Positions 35,790 to 45,393 of a DNA stretch of 64,000 nt are shown one piece after another. Location of the stretch: positions 4,042 to 68,041 of the forward strand of contig JAEYOK010000030.1 in NCBI GenBank assembly GCA_023411795.1, given 5' to 3'. The notes under the pieces were generated by a model. That model was not told the DNA's origin. It was given only the letters and a program-made list of their open reading frames with translations, and did not search any database. Made by a program: the position numbers and the translations under genes. Each line of letters opens with the position of its first letter. Within the stretch, counting starts at the first letter, position 1. Source of the DNA: Bacillota bacterium. GTDB lineage: Bacteria; Bacillota; Clostridia; DSM-8532.

Positions 35790-37067
35790 ATGAGAAAACA
35801 ATTATTTATCCGATGGTTATGGACCTTACTTGAATATCTGATGATATTCCCTGTTATTCTTTTAATATCAGGGTTGCTTCTACCTGTAGATTATGCACTT
35901 ATATTCGCACTCTCTTTGCCTTTACATACTTTATCAGCCATAGTCATTACTAAATTACTTAAGAAGTTCAAAAATGTTATAGTGGCAGGTATCGGCTCCA
36001 TCTATATCTTTTTGATATCTTGTATTTGGTTTATAGCTTCATCCGGGGATACAGGGTATATGCTTATTTACATTATCGGGAGTGCACTTTTTTTTATCAG
36101 GGGTGTACGAAGTGCTATAGGAAGCGGGACTATAGTATTTTTCTATACAGGGGGAGTGATCCTTCATGGTCTTTCTCTGTTTTTCTTGAGTCGTATACCG
36201 TTAGTTAATCAGTATTTTAGTATTGTTATAATAGCTTCTATTACTTATGTCGCAATAGCTCTTCCTCTTTCCAACAAGTATTTTCTTGTTAAAGAAGCAC
36301 AACAGAAGAACAGCTTGAGTATTATGCCCTCCTCAGTTGTACGAGGCAATAATGTAATAATTATTTTTCTGTTAGCATCAATAGGGCTTTTATCGATAGG
36401 AAAGTATCTGCTAGAAGGGTTAGTATATTTGACAAAAGCAATCGGGAGGGCTGTAGGTTGGTTATTGAAAATACTATCATTTCAGGAAGAGTATATAGAG
36501 GCACCACCTCTGGAGCAAAATGATTTGATTGACGAATTACCTTATGTTGAATCAAACCCTGTAATTGAGAAAATAGCCGATATAATGGCAATCTTAATGT
36601 GCATCATTCTATTGTTTTTTGTTATTAAGTATATAATAAAGAACCGTAAACAAATAATAAAAAGTCTGATAGAATTCTTCTCACACATATTAAGCAAATT
36701 TAAGAAGTGGAGTTCCACTGAACAAAATTTTACAGACAGGCAAGAATCCCTGATAAAATTGAATGAATCAAAGAGGGCTTCTTTTTTGAGAAAGCTTTTT
36801 AAGAGAGAAAAAAGATGGAAGGATATGAAAGATAATCCAAGTCGTGTTCGGTTTATCTATACTAAGTTTGTTTTAGATAACATTAAAAAAGGCTTTAAAT
36901 TCAGAACATCAGATACACCCTCAGAGACAGTGGAACGAATTACCGGGGAAATGAAGGAGAGCGAAAAAAATCATGGGCTTATAAAAGAGACCTATAATCT
37001 GGTATACTACGGTAAGAAGGAAATAAATGACGATACAGTAAGGATACTAAAGGACAATTACCTATAA
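35790..37067 (+). CDS. polytopic membrane protein with DUF4129-like tail
   Basis: 425 residues with about eight membrane helices in two blocks (residues ~10-190 and 190-300), then a cytoplasmic basic domain. The tail RVRFIYTKFVLDNIKKGFKF then SDTPSETVERITGE resembles DUF4129, which in MoxR/DUF58 operons is usually attached to a transglutaminase-like protein. The transglutaminase core is not seen here. The start ATG 35790 follows GGAAGAG; an upstream GTG at 35760 lacks a signal. The gene follows DUF58 at 34 bp and precedes the SLH/GH18 gene by 7 bp. Confidence 0.75.
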   Translation: MRKQLFIRWLWTLLEYLMIFPVILLISGLLLPVDYALIFALSLPLHTLSAIVITKLLKKFKNVIVAGIGSIYIFLISCIWFIASSGDTGYMLIYIIGSALFFIRGVRSAIGSGTIVFFYTGGVILHGLSLFFLSRIPLVNQYFSIVIIASITYVAIALPLSNKYFLVKEAQQKNSLSIMPSSVVRGNNVIIIFLLASIGLLSIGKYLLEGLVYLTKAIGRAVGWLLKILSFQEEYIEAPPLEQNDLIDELPYVESNPVIEKIADIMAILMCIILLFFVIKYIIKNRKQIIKSLIEFFSHILSKFKKWSSTEQNFTDRQESLIKLNESKRASFLRKLFKREKRWKDMKDNPSRVRFIYTKFVLDNIKKGFKFRTSDTPSETVERITGEMKESEKNHGLIKETYNLVYYGKKEINDDTVRILKDNYL

Positions 37068-37074
37068 AAATCTA

Positions 37075-38835
37075 ATGAAGGATTTGATTGAAGTGAAACA
37101 TAAAAAGTACATATTATATAGCTTGATTTTATCACTACTAATAACCCCATTCTTATATATTACCAACTCCACAGCTCAGGAGGCCACACCCTTTACCGAT
37201 GTTCCACCCGGGCATTTTGCATACACTCAGATTCATCGATTACGTGAGTTAGGTATAACTCAAGGAGTTGACAAGAATAAAAATTTGTTCGGTGTTGGGA
37301 GAACCATTACACGAGGCGAGTTTGTGACTTTTCTGGTACGCCTTATGGGATGGGAAGTTATAAAACCCGCTCAAGGAAGCTTCGTTGACAACGTGAATCC
37401 CGGTCATAGTTTTTATGGCACAATTGAAACAGCTCTTTTACACGGTGTTATAGATAAAGAAAATGAATATTTCCGTACCGATGATCCTATAACGAGAGAA
37501 GAAATGTGCATAATGATTGTACGAACTCTTGGATATGATACTTTAGCAAAACAGCTCTCCTATCTGAATCCGCCCTTTGAAGATGTGACACGGAATTCAG
37601 GATATATCAATATAGCAAAGGATTTTGGAATTACCTCAGGTACAGGCCCTAAAACGTTTAGCCCTAACGGTATTGCTACCCGTGAGCAGGCTGCCGCAAT
37701 GATGATACGCATGTATGACAAGTTGAATCAACCTTTAGACGAACTTCATGCTTTTTATGCGATCAGCTCTGCGAGCCAGATTGACAAGTTTTCTGAGCTT
37801 GATTCGGTAAGCTTCGGATGGGCTCGCCTTGAATATGATGAGGCCTCTAAGCAGGTAATCATAAACACTGATGCAGCTACTAACGAATACTATATCCCCA
37901 CCGGATATACCGGTGTGCTTGAAAAAGCAGCAGGTAATGAAGCCTCACGTCAGCTTATGTTCTTTATTAAGAATCAAAATGTAACTGACCCTGTTAGCAG
38001 TGAATCTATTAAGTTGGCAGAGTATATTATTTCAAATCAAGACGTAAGAAAAAATGTTATAGAAGAAATGGTTTCAATGGTCAATCACACCTCTAAGCAC
38101 GGCTCCTCTGTGAGCTTTGACGGAGTAGTCTCAGATTTTGAGGAGCTAAGGGGTGAAACCTCTAAGCTTTTATATAATCAGTTTTTAGCAGAGCTTAAAA
38201 CTGAGCTTTCAAAGACAGAAAAAAAGCTCTATGTTGCTGTTCATCCTATGAGAAGGGCCGGTCAGGCATATTTTGACGGATATGATTACAAAACGATAGG
38301 ACAGCTCGCAGACAAGGTGATTCTAATGGCTCACGACTACGCTGCTGTGTCCCTAACCGATGCTGAGATGCAAATGGGCTATACTGACACACCGTTGACT
38401 CCTTTAGATGAAATATATTACGCATTGAAAAGCATCACTGACCCTGCTACAGGTGTTCAGGATACAAGCAAAATATGGCTTCAGTTTTCAATGGATGCGG
38501 TCCAATGGAAGCTAAGGGAAGGAAAAATTATTAAACCCACACCGGACCACCCAGATTATAAACAATTACTAAATCGCTTTCTTCTTGGTGCTGATTTATT
38601 TTATTCTGAGTTTAGCCATAATCCGTATGCTAAGTACTATAACAGTGATGATAAAACAGATAATGTTATTTGGTATGAGAATCAAAGAAGCATCTCAGAA
38701 AAGATCAAGCTTTCTAAGATGTTTGGTATTAAAGGCCTCTCTGTTTGGAGGCTAGGAAATATACCTGAATATAAGAATACTCCCGATAATAAATTTGATT
38801 TAGATATATGGCAAGCAATATTAGACAATTATTAA
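37075..38835 (+). CDS. S-layer-anchored GH18-like glycosidase
   Basis: 586 residues. A signal peptide (VKHKKYILYSLILSLLITPF) leads into three SLH domains near residues 38-85, 98-145 and 165-215 (FTDVPPGHFAYTQIHRLRELG, FVDNVNPGHSFYGTIETALL, FEDVTRNSGYINIAKDFG). SLH binds secondary wall polymer. The rest is a TIM-barrel with FDGVVSDFE near residue 350, the GH18 DGxxxDxE motif with catalytic acid E356, and KVILMAHDYAA and IWLQFSMDAVQWK strand ends as in YaaH/SleL-like spore-cortex enzymes. The start could be GTG 37093 (AAGGA upstream) rather than ATG 37075. Likely cell-wall glycan hydrolase. Confidence 0.9.
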   Translation: MKDLIEVKHKKYILYSLILSLLITPFLYITNSTAQEATPFTDVPPGHFAYTQIHRLRELGITQGVDKNKNLFGVGRTITRGEFVTFLVRLMGWEVIKPAQGSFVDNVNPGHSFYGTIETALLHGVIDKENEYFRTDDPITREEMCIMIVRTLGYDTLAKQLSYLNPPFEDVTRNSGYINIAKDFGITSGTGPKTFSPNGIATREQAAAMMIRMYDKLNQPLDELHAFYAISSASQIDKFSELDSVSFGWARLEYDEASKQVIINTDAATNEYYIPTGYTGVLEKAAGNEASRQLMFFIKNQNVTDPVSSESIKLAEYIISNQDVRKNVIEEMVSMVNHTSKHGSSVSFDGVVSDFEELRGETSKLLYNQFLAELKTELSKTEKKLYVAVHPMRRAGQAYFDGYDYKTIGQLADKVILMAHDYAAVSLTDAEMQMGYTDTPLTPLDEIYYALKSITDPATGVQDTSKIWLQFSMDAVQWKLREGKIIKPTPDHPDYKQLLNRFLLGADLFYSEFSHNPYAKYYNSDDKTDNVIWYENQRSISEKIKLSKMFGIKGLSVWRLGNIPEYKNTPDNKFDLDIWQAILDNY

Positions 38836-38851
38836 AAGCTTCAGTTAATTT

Positions 38852-40021
38852 TTATTTAAAGTCAAACATCTCACCGGTAACATTGTTTTGGTGATACATC
38901 AACAGTACCAGGTCAGCATCGGAGTTTTCAATAATAGTATATAGGCTTATATCTTTGAGTGCTCTTATATCAACTATTTCACTGGTGTTAAACATATACG
39001 AAAACATTTCAGTCATCGGATTTTGCATGGAGTCCTTAACAACCAGAACCTTTGTATGTAGTAAGGAGTTGTCATTAACCATTTTGTAATAACCGGCATT
39101 TTTAGTGTAGACACTATCATAGGTCTGACCGTTGGGTAAGGCATCCCCTTGAATGGAAGCTTTATCAAGAGAAAAATCATGGCTATTGTAGGTTGTATAG
39201 TAGCGAATTTGGTCCTCACTACTCTTAAATACAGGTAATAATTCTTTAGTGGAGAAGAGGAAGGAGTATCTTCGGTTGAGATCTCCTATATAATTATCGT
39301 TAAGGTAAGTATAATCAAATGCGGTAATAGAGGGCTTTGGCTCATCAATCAGGTTTTCACTAAAAAGCCAGTCCATCATATAAAGGAAGGCTTCTCCCGC
39401 ACCCTTTGCGTTCCAATGGAAATCAGATTTGAAGAAGTATGTCTCTATATCTTCAATGCTGTGATTTTTATAAGAGTTAAACGCATCACAGGTTTTAATA
39501 TCTGGATCAAGTTCGTCTGTGAAGTTTTTGTAGTTTCGCTCACTGTAATTATTCTGCAGATAAGTAGGAAGCATATAACTATAAATATATGTTTTGTATG
39601 GGAGGGCAACATATCCTAGCTTTTTCCCGCTTGCCTTAATAAAATCCATTAATTTATTTGTTTTTTCCGCACTTTGGGCTATGTCATTTTTTGAATACAG
39701 GTATTCCACAGGTAAAATATAATCCTTTGAAATATACAAATCTCTGACCTTTATTTTACCTTGGGACAGCTCTATACGGCTGAATAGCTCCAAAAAATTT
39801 TCTCGGAAAGGGAAGTGATCATTATAGTACTTTTCCAAGCTTGCAGGAAGATCTTTAATAGTCTCTCTTGACATTTCAGGGAATGGGGCCAAATAACGGT
39901 TTTCACTCTCACTTTTTATTTGCTTGGGATATATGAAAAACGCTATAGAAAAGAATAACGTTATCAATATATACGGGATAATTATAAGTATGTAGTTTTT
40001 CTTTACATTCATCTCATTCAT
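38852..40021 (-). CDS. DHHW/AlgX-like SGNH-fold protein
   Basis: 389 residues. One N-terminal membrane helix (residues ~10-30) and an extracytoplasmic domain. The motif FKSDFHWNAKGAGEAF is the DHHW signature of AlgJ/AlgX-like acetyltransferase partners, and KDSMQNPMTEMFSYMF carries the usual Ser-containing block. Such proteins transfer acetyl groups, delivered by an MBOAT membrane protein, to exopolysaccharide or wall polymers. The MBOAT gene lies 8 bp upstream on the same strand. The polymer acted on is unknown. Confidence 0.88.
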   Translation of the reverse strand: MNEMNVKKNYILIIIPYILITLFFSIAFFIYPKQIKSESENRYLAPFPEMSRETIKDLPASLEKYYNDHFPFRENFLELFSRIELSQGKIKVRDLYISKDYILPVEYLYSKNDIAQSAEKTNKLMDFIKASGKKLGYVALPYKTYIYSYMLPTYLQNNYSERNYKNFTDELDPDIKTCDAFNSYKNHSIEDIETYFFKSDFHWNAKGAGEAFLYMMDWLFSENLIDEPKPSITAFDYTYLNDNYIGDLNRRYSFLFSTKELLPVFKSSEDQIRYYTTYNSHDFSLDKASIQGDALPNGQTYDSVYTKNAGYYKMVNDNSLLHTKVLVVKDSMQNPMTEMFSYMFNTSEIVDIRALKDISLYTIIENSDADLVLLMYHQNNVTGEMFDFK

Positions 40022-40029
40022 AATAACAC

Positions 40030-41424
40030 CTAAAATTTAAAATAAATAAATGGATTATAACTTGAGTTTCCCAAATACATAATAGAAATTAAATATATTA
40101 AGCTAAGGCCAATCCCTGCCGCATAGGGGAAAACACGGTATTTGGATAAAGATATTACCAGGTTTTTAACTAAGGGAGTGCAGGCCAAAATAGCCACAAT
40201 TAAGAGAAATGCATTATCATGCAATAACAGTAGGGGATATGTTAAGTCGCCTACTATACCTATACCAAAGAGCCGCTTAAAAAACAACAATGCATGGGAC
40301 AGGTTATCAGTGCGGAAAAATACCCAACCCACCACTGAGGTAAATACTAAATACAAGTGTTGAAAGAAAGTAGGTAGCTTATTGAGTAGCCTTGAAAGGA
40401 AAAGGCGCTCAAAAACTATCAAAAAGCCAAAATATAATCCCCATAGTATGAAGTTCCAGCTCGCCCCATGCCAAAGGCCTGTTAAGAACCATACAGCAAA
40501 AAGATTGCGGTAATTTGCTAATAATGATTTACATCTGCTGCCACCTAAAGGAATGTAGACATAATCTTTGAAAAAATTGCCCAGAGAGATATGCCACCTT
40601 CGCCAGAATTCTCCTACAGATTTGGATATATAGGGGTAGTTGAAGTTATCATTAACCTCAAAGCCAAACATTCTTCCAAGGCCTATAGCCATGTCGGAGT
40701 AGCCTGAAAAGTCAAAATATATTTGAAGGCTGTAGCTGATAAGTCCGATCCATGCTGATAATATCCCAAAGGTACCGCTCTTAAAATTGAAGACAGTGTC
40801 AGCTATTAAAGCCAGATTATTAGCCAGGATGATTTTTTTCCCAAGGCCAATAATAAACTTTTCTACTCCACGGCAAAACATATTGAAAGAGTGGTCTCTG
40901 TTGTCAAATTGCAAAGATATTGCGGAGTATTTTACTATAGGTCCTGCCATGAGTTGAGGGAATAACGAGATATAAAGAGCAAGCTTGATTAAATTCTTTT
41001 GTGCCTTTGCATCCCCTCTATATACATCAACAAGATATGTTATTATTTTAAATGTGTAAAATGAAATTCCTAAAGGCAGTGCAATTTTGGGTACCGGAAT
41101 ACTAAGATGAAGAAAATTATTTGCGTTTGTAATAATAAAGGGCAGATATTTGAAAAGTATAATCAGACCCACATTAAATAGTATAGAAACAGTAAGGTAA
41201 AGTTTTTTTCGGTTTGAACTACGGTATATTAATAAACCGAAGGTATAATTGATAAGCATGGAAACAGGAAGCAGCAATATGTAGGTAGGCTCACCCCATG
41301 TATAGAAAAACAAGCTTACTAATAATAGAAAAATGTTTTTAAACCGAATACCTGGTAGTAGATAATAACCTGTCAACACCAAGGGGAGAAACAGGAAAAG
41401 AAACATCAGACTACTGAATAACAT
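40030..41424 (-). CDS. MBOAT O-acyltransferase, AlgI-like
   Basis: 464 residues, about 11-12 membrane helices. Landmarks of the AlgI/DltB branch are PLGISFYTFKIITYLVDVYRG near residue 116, WRRWHISLGNFFKDYVYIPLG near 270 and the invariant His in FLTGLWHGASWNFILWG near 315. It passes acyl (usually acetyl) groups across the membrane to an extracytoplasmic acceptor, here probably via the DHHW protein encoded next. The start ATG at 41424 has AAAGGATTA upstream. The operon is transcribed divergently from the M42 peptidases. Confidence 0.93.
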   Translation of the reverse strand: MLFSSLMFLFLFLPLVLTGYYLLPGIRFKNIFLLLVSLFFYTWGEPTYILLLPVSMLINYTFGLLIYRSSNRKKLYLTVSILFNVGLIILFKYLPFIITNANNFLHLSIPVPKIALPLGISFYTFKIITYLVDVYRGDAKAQKNLIKLALYISLFPQLMAGPIVKYSAISLQFDNRDHSFNMFCRGVEKFIIGLGKKIILANNLALIADTVFNFKSGTFGILSAWIGLISYSLQIYFDFSGYSDMAIGLGRMFGFEVNDNFNYPYISKSVGEFWRRWHISLGNFFKDYVYIPLGGSRCKSLLANYRNLFAVWFLTGLWHGASWNFILWGLYFGFLIVFERLFLSRLLNKLPTFFQHLYLVFTSVVGWVFFRTDNLSHALLFFKRLFGIGIVGDLTYPLLLLHDNAFLLIVAILACTPLVKNLVISLSKYRVFPYAAGIGLSLIYLISIMYLGNSSYNPFIYFKF

Positions 41425-41668
41425 ATATTAATCCTTTCTTCACCTGATTGCAGAAAACGATACAAACCGAGTATATTTTACCATAGTATACCTTAATCAA
41501 CTACTGCTTTCTTTGATTTTAGAGTTTTAATAAGCTATTTTAATGTTGATATTTATAGTCAGATGGTGCAAGATAATATAAAAATACTACATTGGTAACA
41601 GATGCTATAAACATGATATAATTTAAATCTGATGGTATAGGACATAAAGTAAATTGCGAGGTGTTCAA

Positions 41669-42700
41669 ATGAATGATTGTGGCGAGCTTCTACAAAAGCT
41701 CAGCAGTATAAGAGCTGTCACAGGAAGAGAAATTATGGCTGCTGAAAAGATTGCCGATATTTTTCGCGAGTACTGTGACGAAGTGAGTGTTGATGCATTC
41801 TATAATGTTATTGGTTTTAAAAAAGGACGTGGCCAATATCCCGGTAATGTATTGGTTACAGCCCATTATGATGAAATTGGTTTAATTGTAACGGGAATAG
41901 AGGAAAGTGGTTTTTTGCGTTTTGCTGCAGCCGGCGGAGTGGATGCAAAAGCTATCGGAGCAATGGAGGTCATTGTTCACGTCAAGAAGGATCTTTTTGG
42001 CGTGATAGGTGCCAAACCGCCACATCTGATACCCGCCGAGGATAAAGATAAAGGTATTAAGATGGATGAAATGAGAATAGATATCGGCTTGAGCGGTGAA
42101 AAAGCGAAAGAGCTTGTTACTGTGGGGGATATGGTTTCTTTTGTGAACCCTGCCCGTGAGCTTATGAACAACAGGTTGGCAGGAAAAAGCCTGGACAACC
42201 GAAGTGGCGTGGCAGCATTAGTTGAAATTCTTAAAGAGCTCCAGAAACTTCACCATGATGATAACGTATATGTTGCGGCTACTGTTCAGGAAGAGCTTGG
42301 CCTTGTAGGAGCATTTTGTACGACCTACAACATAAAAGCCGATTTAGGAATTGTTATTGATGTTTGTCATGGAGATATGCCCGATGCTCCCACTGATGAA
42401 TCCTTCCCACTAGGGAAGGGACCTGCGGTGGCTGTTGGTCCAGTGCTGAGCAGAAAGCATGCTAAAGGTATTATTAAGCTTGCTAAGGAAGAAAATATAG
42501 CATATCAGGTGGACCCTGAATCCGGAGATACGGGGACAGAGGCGGCAGCTCATGCCGTTGCAAGAGAAGGTATTCCTGTAATCCTATTATCAATCCCGGC
42601 CAAGTACATGCACACAACGGTTGAAATGGTTTCTGTTGACGATGTAGTAGCCACAGGCAGGCTTGCAGCACGTTATATAGCGGGGAGGGAAAAAGTATGA
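41669..42700 (+). CDS. M42 family aminopeptidase, copy 1
   Basis: 343 residues. The M42 core has TAHYDEIG (first metal ligand His and neighbouring Asp), GKSLDNRSGVAALVE (bridging Asp), VQEELGLVG (catalytic Glu and metal Glu), IDVCHGDMPDAP (Asp ligand) and a late His in AKYMHTTVEM. These are dodecameric tetrahedral zinc/cobalt aminopeptidases of the cytosol that trim peptides. ATG 41669 follows GCGAGGTG; a TTG at 41654 is rejected. It overlaps the next gene by 4 bp. First of three in a row. Confidence 0.93.
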   Translation: MNDCGELLQKLSSIRAVTGREIMAAEKIADIFREYCDEVSVDAFYNVIGFKKGRGQYPGNVLVTAHYDEIGLIVTGIEESGFLRFAAAGGVDAKAIGAMEVIVHVKKDLFGVIGAKPPHLIPAEDKDKGIKMDEMRIDIGLSGEKAKELVTVGDMVSFVNPARELMNNRLAGKSLDNRSGVAALVEILKELQKLHHDDNVYVAATVQEELGLVGAFCTTYNIKADLGIVIDVCHGDMPDAPTDESFPLGKGPAVAVGPVLSRKHAKGIIKLAKEENIAYQVDPESGDTGTEAAAHAVAREGIPVILLSIPAKYMHTTVEMVSVDDVVATGRLAARYIAGREKV

Positions 42701-43803
42701 AGGATGCCTTAAAAAACTTGAAGAAGCTCACCTCCATTGATGGAGTATCGGGAGACGAAGCACCGGTTCGGGATTATATAATATCATTGATTAAGGATCA
42801 TGTAGATGATTACTATGTTGACAATATTGGGAACCTAATAACCTATAAAAAAGGAAATGGTAACGGCCCTAAAGTAATGCTTGATGCCCATATGGACGAA
42901 GTAGGACTTTTAGTTTCAGGAATTAATTCCGACGGTTTGTTGAAATTTCAGACCATCGGTGGAATTGAAGCCAGAGTGTTAGTAGGAAAACGTGTCAGAG
43001 TCGGAGAAAAGGGTGTTCCAGGTGTTATCGGACTGAAGCCGATTCATCTGCAAAGCCCTAAAGAAAGATCCGGCGCTGTTGAGAAGAAAAGTCTTACTAT
43101 AGATATCGGAGCAAAAGACAGGGAACAGGCTTTGAGCAATGTTGAAATCGGAGACCGTGTAGCTTTTGCATATGATCCGGTTGAATTCGGGGATAATAAG
43201 CTAATGGCCAAGGCTTTGGATGACAGAGTCGGTTGTGCTGTTCTGGTTGAGCTTTTAAAGCATAATTATGAGAGTGATGTTTATGGCTGCTTTACTGTTC
43301 AGGAGGAAGTTGGCCTAAAGGGTGCCAAGACAGCTTCGTTCCAGGTTATGCCGGATTTAGCCCTGATTCTTGAGGGCACCACCTGCTATGATGTTCCCGA
43401 TACCAAGGAGCACAGTATGAGTACCCTCTGTGGAAAAGGTCCGGCTCTTACCATTATGGACAGGTCGGTCATTACAGATAAAGATTTTGTGACCCATATT
43501 ACCGACGTCGCTAAGGTTTACGGAATACCTTACCAGTTTAAAAAGACCATATCGGGTGGTACAAATGCTGGTAGAATTCAGGTCAACGGTACCGGTGTAA
43601 AGGTTGCGGTGATAGCGGTTCCTTGCAGATATATTCATACTCCGGTATCTGTTATGGATATCTCTGATTTTGATAACATGATCAAGCTTGCACAAAAGGT
43701 CCTGGAGACTCTTCCAAAAGGGGATGAAAGACTTATTGGAGCGGGAGAATTAAATATGTCAATAAATCTCTACCGTGAACAAGGAGGAATAGAAAATGTT
43801 TGA
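42697..43803 (+). CDS. M42 family aminopeptidase, copy 2
   Basis: 368 residues, ATG overlapping the previous stop (ATGA). DAHMDEVG, AKALDDRVGCAVLVEL, FTVQEEVGLKGAKTA and CRYIHTPVSVM carry the metal and catalytic residues in the usual order. Compared with copy 1 it keeps the LDDRVG rather than LDNRSG variant and ends with a ~25-residue extension (KGDERLIGAGELNMSINLYR) reaching into the next gene's ribosome binding site. Cytosolic peptide trimming. Probable heterocomplex with the other two copies is inference. Confidence 0.93.
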   Translation: MKDALKNLKKLTSIDGVSGDEAPVRDYIISLIKDHVDDYYVDNIGNLITYKKGNGNGPKVMLDAHMDEVGLLVSGINSDGLLKFQTIGGIEARVLVGKRVRVGEKGVPGVIGLKPIHLQSPKERSGAVEKKSLTIDIGAKDREQALSNVEIGDRVAFAYDPVEFGDNKLMAKALDDRVGCAVLVELLKHNYESDVYGCFTVQEEVGLKGAKTASFQVMPDLALILEGTTCYDVPDTKEHSMSTLCGKGPALTIMDRSVITDKDFVTHITDVAKVYGIPYQFKKTISGGTNAGRIQVNGTGVKVAVIAVPCRYIHTPVSVMDISDFDNMIKLAQKVLETLPKGDERLIGAGELNMSINLYREQGGIENV

Positions 43804-44800
43804 TATTATTAAAAAGCTAACACAAACCTTTGGTCCATCAGGGAATGAGAAGAAAGTCGCTACAGCAATAATAGAAATGATTAAGGACAAGGTTGATGAT
43901 ATAAGAATAGACCCTATGGGTAACCTTATATGCGTTAAGAAGGGTAAAGGTGGGTCACAAAGGTTACAAGGGCATGCAAAAAAAATAATGCTGGCAGCAC
44001 ACATGGACGAAATCGGTGTTATTGTTTCATATATTGATGATAAGGGCTTCTTGAGATTCAGTAATGTCGGAGGGCTTCCACCGCTGGTTATTCTGGGCCA
44101 GAGAGTGGTTTTTGAGAACGGAACGGTCGGAGTCATCTGGTATGAGGAAGATATAGATGACATGAAAAATGTCAAGCTTGAAAAAATGTATATTGATATT
44201 GCTGCAAGTTCAAGGCAGGAAGCTGAAAAGCTTGTTAACTTTGGAGATATGGCTGTTTTTGTGGCTGATACGATCGAGCAAAATGGCAGGCTGATTTCAA
44301 AAGCATTAGATGACAGGATCGGTTGTGCTATTCTGGTTCAGCTGGCATTGAATGCTCCTGAGACAGAGAATGAGATATACTATGTATTTACGACTCAGGA
44401 AGAGGTTGGCCTTAGAGGTGCTAGAACCGCAGCTTTCGGCATTTTGCCGGACATGGCTCTTGCAATTGACGTTTGTGATACCGGGGATACTCCTAGCTGT
44501 CATCCAATGTCTGTGCGAATGGGAGATGGGCCTACTGTCAAGATTAAGGACAGAAGTGTTATATCGCACCCTGAGGTAAAAGACAGATTAATAAATGGGG
44601 CTAAAAAATATAACATTCCATACCAAATGGAAATAATGATACATGGAGGTACCGATGCCGGAAGTATACATATCACGGCAGGCGGTATACCTTCGGGAGG
44701 GGTTTCAATACCTACCAGATATGTGCATGACACTTCAGAAATCGTTGACATGAATGATGTGGAAAATGCCGTCAAATTGTTGGAAGCCTTTGTTAGATAG
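43796..44800 (+). CDS. M42 family aminopeptidase, copy 3
   Basis: 334 residues, overlapping copy 2 by 8 bp, with AAGGAGGAATAG inside that gene as ribosome binding site. AAHMDEIG, KALDDRIGCAILVQL, TTQEEVGLRGARTAA, AIDVCDTGDTPSCH and TRYVHDTSEIVDM give the complete active site. A basic insertion KGKGGSQRLQGHAKK near residue 55 is unusual. All three copies show intact metal ligands, so none appears dead. Three tandem M42 genes are also found in other clostridia. Confidence 0.93.
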   Translation: MFDIIKKLTQTFGPSGNEKKVATAIIEMIKDKVDDIRIDPMGNLICVKKGKGGSQRLQGHAKKIMLAAHMDEIGVIVSYIDDKGFLRFSNVGGLPPLVILGQRVVFENGTVGVIWYEEDIDDMKNVKLEKMYIDIAASSRQEAEKLVNFGDMAVFVADTIEQNGRLISKALDDRIGCAILVQLALNAPETENEIYYVFTTQEEVGLRGARTAAFGILPDMALAIDVCDTGDTPSCHPMSVRMGDGPTVKIKDRSVISHPEVKDRLINGAKKYNIPYQMEIMIHGGTDAGSIHITAGGIPSGGVSIPTRYVHDTSEIVDMNDVENAVKLLEAFVR

Positions 44801-44908
44801 TCAAAAAAGCCTTATAATCGGTGTTTGCCTATTATTACTAATCGGGTGCTTATAATAAAATCATTGAAAAAGTCAGATAATAAATGAATGAAAGGAGGAC
44901 TATCATTC

Positions 44909-45379
44909 ATGAGTATATTTGACAATATGATGAACAATAAGTACCCGAAGCAGACATCTGATAAAAAGGATTCAAAGCAATCAAGCCGTTATCCAGAAGA
45001 AACTCCGGAAGATGTTAAAGACAAGCAATCCTTTAAGGAAGAGTTTTCGGATGATTTAGTGAGCGATGTATCACAATACGGAATCCAATCTTATTCCAAA
45101 GCAGGAGTAACCTTTGAAAAGCTTTCTGATACTCAGGGTAGAATCAGTTATTCCGGATTGTTGGCAAAATGCGGGGCACAGGAAGTATATGGTGTGTTCG
45201 GTTTTGGCAGTAACCAGAATTGGGAGGCTGTATCAACCATGGACTTTAATAAAGAGGGAGAAGGCGTATTCCAAGCCATTATTCCTGTTGAACAAGGTAA
45301 GAATATCAATATTGCCTTTAAAGATTCTGCAGAGAATTGGGATAATAATTCAGGTATGAATTATACATTCGTAAATTAA
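44909..45379 (+). CDS. cytoplasmic CBM25-like starch/glycogen-binding protein
   Basis: 156 residues, no signal peptide. The first ~75 residues are hydrophilic, Lys/Asp/Ser-rich and probably disordered. The last ~80 form a carbohydrate-binding domain of the CBM25/CBM53 type: VYGVFGFGSNQNWEAVSTMD then GVFQAIIPVEQGKNINIAFK and ENWDNNSGMNYTF, with the Trp/Asn-rich NWDNN-x-G-x-NY motif that contacts alpha-glucan. ATG 44909 is 10 bp after AAAGGAGG; ATG 44888 lies before that signal and is rejected. glgA follows 570 bp on and glgP lies 9 kb away, so a glycogen-granule role is likely. Confidence 0.8.
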   Translation: MSIFDNMMNNKYPKQTSDKKDSKQSSRYPEETPEDVKDKQSFKEEFSDDLVSDVSQYGIQSYSKAGVTFEKLSDTQGRISYSGLLAKCGAQEVYGVFGFGSNQNWEAVSTMDFNKEGEGVFQAIIPVEQGKNINIAFKDSAENWDNNSGMNYTFVN

Positions 45380-45393
45380 AAGTACACAGAGAT

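Noticed and set aside
37075..38835. Calling the GH18-like protein a chitinase
   Set aside because: The DGxxxDxE motif shows the fold and acid residue, but the barrel is closer to cell-wall YaaH/SleL-type enzymes; the substrate is not established.
43357..44775. Antisense reading frames of 87-138 codons in the M42 genes
   Set aside because: They are shadows of the coding strand with no independent evidence of expression.
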